A stretch of 28,047 nt of DNA. Source: Treponema sp. (lineage in GTDB: Bacteria; Spirochaetota; Spirochaetia; Treponematales; Breznakiellaceae). The stretch covers positions 1 to 28,047 of the forward strand of contig JAITNU010000030.1 of the NCBI GenBank assembly GCA_031290325.1. The letters run 5' to 3'. Made by a program: the position numbers and the translations under genes. Below are positions 23,964 through 28,047 of this stretch, in pieces (position 1 is the first letter of the stretch; each line of letters opens with the position of its first letter). The notes under the pieces are model-generated. The model saw only the letters and a program-made list of their open reading frames with translations, was not told the origin of the DNA and did not search any database.

Positions 23964-23993
23964 TAGACCCGATTCCTCTTTCCCGGGTATAAT
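23964..23993 (+). promoter_or_regulatory. Promoter of galM-type gene
   Basis: TAGACC (23964-23969), 18-bp spacer and consensus TATAAT (23988-23993). The transcript would start near 24000, followed by GGAGG at 24016-24020. Confidence 0.55.
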
Positions 23994-24025
23994 CAGTATC
24001 TCACTCAAGGTATTTGGAGGTCATC

Positions 24026-25057
24026 ATGAAAATCAGCAAAAAAACCTTTGGCCTGCTCTCGTCAGGCAAAAAGGTGTATCTGTACACCCTTAAAGCGGGA
24101 GATTTATCCCTGTCCATCTCGTCCCTGGGGGCAACCTTGACCACCCTGTATATCCCTTCCCGGAAGCGGGGAAAGGAGGATGTCCTCTTGGGATACCCCA
24201 CGCTGGAAGCCTATACCCATAACAAGCCCTATATCGGCGTTACCGTGGGACGATACGGTAACCGGATTGGGAACGGGCAGTTTTCCCTTCAGGGAAGGCA
24301 GTATACCCTCTATAAGAACGATGGGGAAAACACCCTCCACGGCGGACGGCGGGGTTTCGACAAGCTCCGGTGGAAGGCCGATGCCTACGAAGAACGGGAC
24401 GGAGTCTTTGTCCGTTTTGAACTGGAAAGTCCTGCCGGGGATGAGGGCTTTCCAGGGAAACTCAAGGCTGCGGTGAGTTACGGGCTTACCAAATCCAACG
24501 AGGTGATCGCCGATTACGCGGCTCAGGTGGATGCCCCCTGCCCGGTGAACCTCACGAACCACGCCTATTACAACCTTGCCGGGGAAGGTGCGGGGGATAT
24601 CCTCAACCATGAAGTTACCCTCTACGCGGCTTCGTATGTGGAGGTTGATAGGAACCTGGTCCCCACGGGGGAACTTGTACCGGTTCGGCAAAGCCCCTTT
24701 GATTTCAGGACCCGCAAGCCGGTCAGACAGGATATCGAGGCTGCCGGTGGGGGCTACGATCATTGTTTTGTGGTTGATGGCGAGGCCGGGCAATTGCGGC
24801 CCTGCGCTGAAGTATATGAAGGAAGTTCGGGCAGGACCATGCGGGTGTTTACCACCCAGCCGGGGGTCCAGTTTTATACTGGGAACTTTCTGGATGGAAT
24901 CCAGGGGAAAGGTGGCTCAGTATACCATAAGCATGACGGATTCTGTCTTGAAACTCAGCATTTCCCGGACGCCCCCAATCGGCCCGAATTCCCCGCCGCG
25001 CTCTATGGGCCGGGGAAGGAGTACCATGAAAAGGCCCTTTTTGCCTTTGACTGGTGA
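24026..25057 (+). CDS. galM: Aldose 1-epimerase (mutarotase)
   Basis: Seen: 343 residues. GalM hallmarks are GRYGNRI (75-81), LHGG (104-107), the catalytic His179 in NLTNHAYYNLAG (175-186), Asp245 in GYDHCFV and the catalytic Glu309 in FCLETQHFPDAPN. Known: it interconverts alpha and beta anomers of glucose, galactose and related aldoses in the cytoplasm. I prefer the ATG at 24026 (GGAGG five bases upstream) to the TTG at 24014, which lies inside the Shine-Dalgarno region. No sugar transport or Leloir genes adjoin it and it has its own promoter, so it is likely a single-gene unit. Confidence 0.95.
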   Translation: MKISKKTFGLLSSGKKVYLYTLKAGDLSLSISSLGATLTTLYIPSRKRGKEDVLLGYPTLEAYTHNKPYIGVTVGRYGNRIGNGQFSLQGRQYTLYKNDGENTLHGGRRGFDKLRWKADAYEERDGVFVRFELESPAGDEGFPGKLKAAVSYGLTKSNEVIADYAAQVDAPCPVNLTNHAYYNLAGEGAGDILNHEVTLYAASYVEVDRNLVPTGELVPVRQSPFDFRTRKPVRQDIEAAGGGYDHCFVVDGEAGQLRPCAEVYEGSSGRTMRVFTTQPGVQFYTGNFLDGIQGKGGSVYHKHDGFCLETQHFPDAPNRPEFPAALYGPGKEYHEKALFAFDW

Positions 25058-25102
25058 AAAAAATAAAAATTAAAAAAAATCTGAGAAATTGTTAAAAAAC
25101 GC

Positions 25103-25131
25103 TTGCTAAAAAATCGGGGAAGAGATATAGT
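25103..25131 (+). promoter_or_regulatory. Promoter of the V-type ATPase operon
   Basis: TTGCTA (25103-25108), 17-bp spacer and TATAGT (25126-25131). The stretch 25058-25100 just upstream is nearly all A and T with A-tracts and could act as an UP element. GCGAGGAG lies before the ATG at 25178. Confidence 0.6.
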
Positions 25132-25177
25132 TTAATGAAATTAGTATTGATTTTGGTTTATGTGAAGCGAGGAGTGT

Positions 25178-25792
25178 ATGGACATCCAACTGCAAGAACT
25201 CATAGAGAAAATAAAAAAGGATGGGATTGAATCCGCCTCCGGGGAAGCGTCGCGGCTGAAATCTCAAGCCGAAAGTGAGGCTCAGGGTATTGTTGAAGCC
25301 GCACGACGGGAGGCGGAGGCGATTGTTGCCAAGGGGAATGCTGATGCCGAACGGACGGTCAAGGCCGGTGTCGCTGCCCTGGAGCAGGCGTCCCGGAATC
25401 TGATTTTGGCCTTTAAAGCTGAGGTTGAAACGCTTCTGGATAAGCTCGTTGTCCGGGAGCTTGCCGTTTCATATAACGAGGACACCCTTAAAACGGCGCT
25501 TCCCGGGATTTTAAGCGTTTGGGCTTCTAAGGGTGGTGATGCTCTGGATCTTATCCTCAGTGAAGCGGACCTTGCAAAACTCCAGTCCTATTTTGATAAT
25601 AAGCTGGCCGCTGAATTTAAGAAGGGTATTGAACTCAAATCGGATCGGAATCTGGGTGCCGGTTTCCGTATCGCCAACAAAGATGGTTCTGCTTACTATG
25701 ATTTTTCCGCTGAATCCGTGGCGGAAATGCTTTCGGCCTATCTTAATCCCCGTTTGGCGGGGATGCTCAAAGATGCGGTAAAGGAAATATAA
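25178..25792 (+). CDS. atpE: V-type ATP synthase subunit E
   Basis: Seen: 204 residues. The N-terminal third is a charged, alanine-rich coiled coil (about 10-85, with ESEAQGIVEAARREAEAIVA), the rest a globular domain ending in LNPRLAGMLKDAVKEI. Known: subunit E is part of the peripheral stalk that holds the A3B3 head against the membrane sector; spirochaetes use V/A-type ATPases. Its place first in an operon, before a DUF2764 gene and atpA, is the spirochaete-type arrangement. GAGGAG upstream of the ATG. Ends 4 bp before the next start. Confidence 0.9.
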   Translation: MDIQLQELIEKIKKDGIESASGEASRLKSQAESEAQGIVEAARREAEAIVAKGNADAERTVKAGVAALEQASRNLILAFKAEVETLLDKLVVRELAVSYNEDTLKTALPGILSVWASKGGDALDLILSEADLAKLQSYFDNKLAAEFKKGIELKSDRNLGAGFRIANKDGSAYYDFSAESVAEMLSAYLNPRLAGMLKDAVKEI

Positions 25793-25796
25793 GGAA

Positions 25797-26408
25797 GTGG
25801 GTTCCTATTATTACTTGGTGGCCCAGCTTCCCTACCTCATCTATGGACAACCGGCGCCTATGTCGCCGGCGGTGTTTAAGGGCCTGTGCCGGGAGTTGCT
25901 TTCGGCTTCTGAGGTGGCGTTGCTGGATGCCTGTACCCTGGACCCGGAACCGGAGGGAACGGGCGCTGAATCCTATCGTGAAGTGCCATCTGCTACGGCT
26001 TCCCTTTTTATTGACGCATGGCGCAATTGGGAGCGGGCTTTACGGCTTCAGCTTGCCCGGTACCGTGCCCAGCAGCTTAAGCGGGAGGGGGGGGCGCCGG
26101 TGGATCCACCGGAAGAACCCCAGGAAGTCGTAGCCCTTGCAAAGGCCGCGCTTGTCCTGGATTCTCCTCTGGAGGCGGAACTTTTTCTTGACCAGTCTCG
26201 GTGGAATGCCATTGAAGCGTTACAGGGAAGCGTGTATTTTCACGCCAATACTATCTATGCCTATCTTCTCAAGCTGCTCCTCATGGAACGGCGGTCTTCA
26301 TTCAGACTGGAGGAAGGGTTTGCGGAATATAAGGGGCTGTACGCCGCCATCATGGAACGCGGTGGCGGGAATGTCCCAATCAGCATTGAATCGGGAGAAC
26401 CGAAATGA
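25797..26408 (+). CDS. DUF2764 protein of the V-type ATPase operon
   Basis: Seen: 203 residues, soluble, mostly helical, beginning YYYLVAQLPYLIYGQPAPMS, which is typical of DUF2764. The C-terminal half (about 120-190) resembles V-ATPase subunit C-like helices only in being charged and helical. Known: DUF2764 genes sit between atpE and atpA in spirochaete and some Bacteroidetes V-ATPase operons; the function is not established. Inferred: a stalk or assembly subunit replacing subunit C. Start is GTG at 25797, four bases after the atpE stop; AAAGGAA about eleven bases upstream. Its stop overlaps the atpA ATG (ATGA). Confidence 0.85.
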   Translation: MGSYYYLVAQLPYLIYGQPAPMSPAVFKGLCRELLSASEVALLDACTLDPEPEGTGAESYREVPSATASLFIDAWRNWERALRLQLARYRAQQLKREGGAPVDPPEEPQEVVALAKAALVLDSPLEAELFLDQSRWNAIEALQGSVYFHANTIYAYLLKLLLMERRSSFRLEEGFAEYKGLYAAIMERGGGNVPISIESGEPK

Positions 26409-28047
26409 CCGGAACGAAAGGAACAGTGGTCGCCGTTAACGGCAATATGGTGAGTGTCCGTTTTGACGGCGTCGTTTCCATGAATGAAGTCGGCTATGTT
26501 AAGGTTGCCGACAAGCGGCTCAAAAGCGAAGTGATCCGTATCCGGGGCGATATATCCCAGTTGCAGGTTTTTGAGATTACCAAGGGGATCGCCATTGGGG
26601 ATACGGTGGAGTATAGCGGGGATATGTTGGCGGTAGAAGTAGGCCCGGGCCTTTTGGGGCAGGTCTTTGACGGCCTCCAGAATCCGCTGCCTAAGCTTGC
26701 CGAAGCAGCAGGCTACTTCCTGGAGCGGGGGGTGTACCTTGATCCGCTGCCCCTGGATAAGGCCTGGGATTTTACCCCTACGGCCAAAGTTGGGGACCAG
26801 GTGGAACGGGCGGATACCCTGGGAACCGTTCCTGAAGGGTCTTTTGTCCACCGTATCATGGTTCCCTTCAACTTGTACGGAACCTATACGGTTTCTTCTA
26901 TTAAAGAGGCCGGATCTTATACGATACGGGAACTCATTGCAGAACTACAGGATGAAAAGGGAAACAAGATTCCTGTGGCCATGTCTTTCCGCTGGCCGGT
27001 GAAGCGACCCATTGATTGTTACGAGGAACGGATTAAGCCGGAAGAACCTATGGTTACCCGGGTTCGTCTTATCGACACCTTCTTTCCGGTGGCCCGTGGG
27101 GGGACTTACTGTATCCCCGGTCCTTTTGGTGCGGGAAAGACCGTGTTGCAGCAGACTACGAGCCGTCACGCGGATGTGGATATTGTGGTCCTTGCCGCCT
27201 GCGGGGAGCGGGCCGGTGAAGTGGTGGAAACCCTCAAGGAGTTCCCTGAACTCATGGACCCTAAAACAGGGCGCTCTCTCATGGAGCGGACGGTTATCAT
27301 CTGTAATACCTCGTCCATGCCTGTGGCTGCACGGGAGGCTTCGGTATATACCGCAGTTACCCTGGCTGAATACTACCGGCAGATGGGGCTTAACGTACTG
27401 CTTCTCGCGGATTCCACGAGTCGCTGGGCTCAGGCCATGCGGGAAATGTCAGGCCGTCTTGAGGAAATTCCTGGGGAAGAGGCTTTCCCGGCGTATTTGG
27501 AATCTACGATTGCCAGTTTCTATGAACGGGCAGGTATTGTCAGGTTCAAGGATGGTTCGATTGGCTCGGTAACCATAGGCGGGACCGTAAGCCCTGCTGG
27601 TGGTAACTTCGAGGAGCCGGTAACCCAGGCGACCCTCAAGGTGGTGGGGGCTTTCCACGGTCTTTCGCGGGAACGCTCCGATGCCCGTAAGTACCCGGCC
27701 ATTCATCCCCTGGATTCCTGGTCTAAGTACCGGAGTATCATAGCCCCTGAGAAGGTGCATTATGCCTATGGTTTCACCGCCCGGGGCAGCGAAATAGAAC
27801 AGATGATGAAAGTCGTCGGTGAGGAAGGGACGAGCCTTGATGACTATGTAGTCTACCTGAAAGGGGATTTTCTGGATTCGGTGTATTTCCAGCAGAATAC
27901 CTTTGATCCGGTTGATGCCTCGGTAAGCCCTGAGCGGCAGGAGCATATTTTTGTCATGATTCTCAGAATTCTGGGATCGAAGTTTTCCTTTACCGATAAG
28001 GCCGAGGCCCGGACCTGGTTTAACCGGCTCAGGCAGCGCTTCCTGGA
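26405..28047 (+). CDS. atpA: V-type ATP synthase catalytic subunit A (3' end outside window)
   Basis: Seen: 547 residues before the window edge, out of about 590 expected. The N-terminal barrel is followed by the A-subunit insertion, then Walker A GPFGAGKTVLQQ (239-250), the catalytic Glu in AACGERAGEVVE (265-276), Walker B region LNVLLLADSTSRWAQAMRE and the conserved IGGTVSPAGGNFEEPVT. Known: the catalytic subunit of the A3B3 head, coupling ATP hydrolysis or synthesis to H+ or Na+ movement in the membrane sector. Its ATG overlaps the DUF2764 stop by 4 bp, indicating coupling. No defects seen; the remaining operon (B, D, I, K) should lie downstream. Confidence 0.97.
   Translation, partial: MTGTKGTVVAVNGNMVSVRFDGVVSMNEVGYVKVADKRLKSEVIRIRGDISQLQVFEITKGIAIGDTVEYSGDMLAVEVGPGLLGQVFDGLQNPLPKLAEAAGYFLERGVYLDPLPLDKAWDFTPTAKVGDQVERADTLGTVPEGSFVHRIMVPFNLYGTYTVSSIKEAGSYTIRELIAELQDEKGNKIPVAMSFRWPVKRPIDCYEERIKPEEPMVTRVRLIDTFFPVARGGTYCIPGPFGAGKTVLQQTTSRHADVDIVVLAACGERAGEVVETLKEFPELMDPKTGRSLMERTVIICNTSSMPVAAREASVYTAVTLAEYYRQMGLNVLLLADSTSRWAQAMREMSGRLEEIPGEEAFPAYLESTIASFYERAGIVRFKDGSIGSVTIGGTVSPAGGNFEEPVTQATLKVVGAFHGLSRERSDARKYPAIHPLDSWSKYRSIIAPEKVHYAYGFTARGSEIEQMMKVVGEEGTSLDDYVVYLKGDFLDSVYFQQNTFDPVDASVSPERQEHIFVMILRILGSKFSFTDKAEARTWFNRLRQRFL

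Noticed and set aside
23896..24093. 65-codon plus-strand ORF overlapping the galM start
   Set aside because: It contains the galM promoter and Shine-Dalgarno and overlaps the galM coding start in another frame.

Overview
The window looks like chromosomal DNA of a free-living or host-associated spirochaete, most likely a Treponema relative of the termite-gut type. Three things support this: the V-type ATPase operon order (subunit E, DUF2764 protein, subunit A), several proteins of a kind I associate with treponemes, and moderately GC-rich coding sequence with AT-rich, well-formed -35/-10 promoters. This is an inference from gene content, not a species identification.

Layout. Bases 1-553 hold a homopolymer-rich edge, a doubtful 56-codon minus-strand ORF, and a 151-bp MITE-like element with 13-bp terminal inverted repeats and an 8-bp target duplication. 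At 554-3324 lie two envelope-anchored proteins, a PCMT-family methyltransferase and a LysM/PKD-like/C39-like cysteine peptidase. recQ (minus) and ddl (plus) diverge from a short intergenic region containing a 16-bp perfect palindrome. A 4HBT thioesterase (minus) and a zinc-ribbon Nudix hydrolase (plus) diverge from overlapping promoters.

Bases 7413-12192 are a complete branched-chain amino-acid ABC importer: binding protein, two permeases and two ATPases (livKHMGF order). Two degenerate copies of an intergenic repeat flank the permease pair; its 3' half resembles a type I-C CRISPR repeat. An AcuB-like CBS-CBS-ACT gene follows, broken by an in-frame TAA at codon 19 after a normal promoter, Shine-Dalgarno site and start. 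Bases 12961-17268 encode a Gld-type ABC exporter/auxiliary system (ATPase, six-TM permease, GldG-like auxiliary protein, DUF4340 protein), probably acting at the cell envelope.

A three-gene minus-strand operon (20227 down to 17237) encodes an exported treponeme-type protein, a cytoplasmic protein with degenerate receiver-like and PilZ-like regions, and a two-TM sensor-like protein ending in a degenerate GGDEF-like domain. It diverges from mfd (transcription-repair coupling factor). A galM-type aldose 1-epimerase with its own promoter follows. The window ends in the start of the V-type ATPase operon (atpE, DUF2764 gene, atpA cut by the window edge).

Most of the window is ordinary housekeeping and transport. 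The parts most worth a second look are the MITE, the CRISPR-repeat-like pair in the liv operon, the nonsense codon in acuB, the degenerate c-di-GMP-type operon and the membrane-anchored PCMT.
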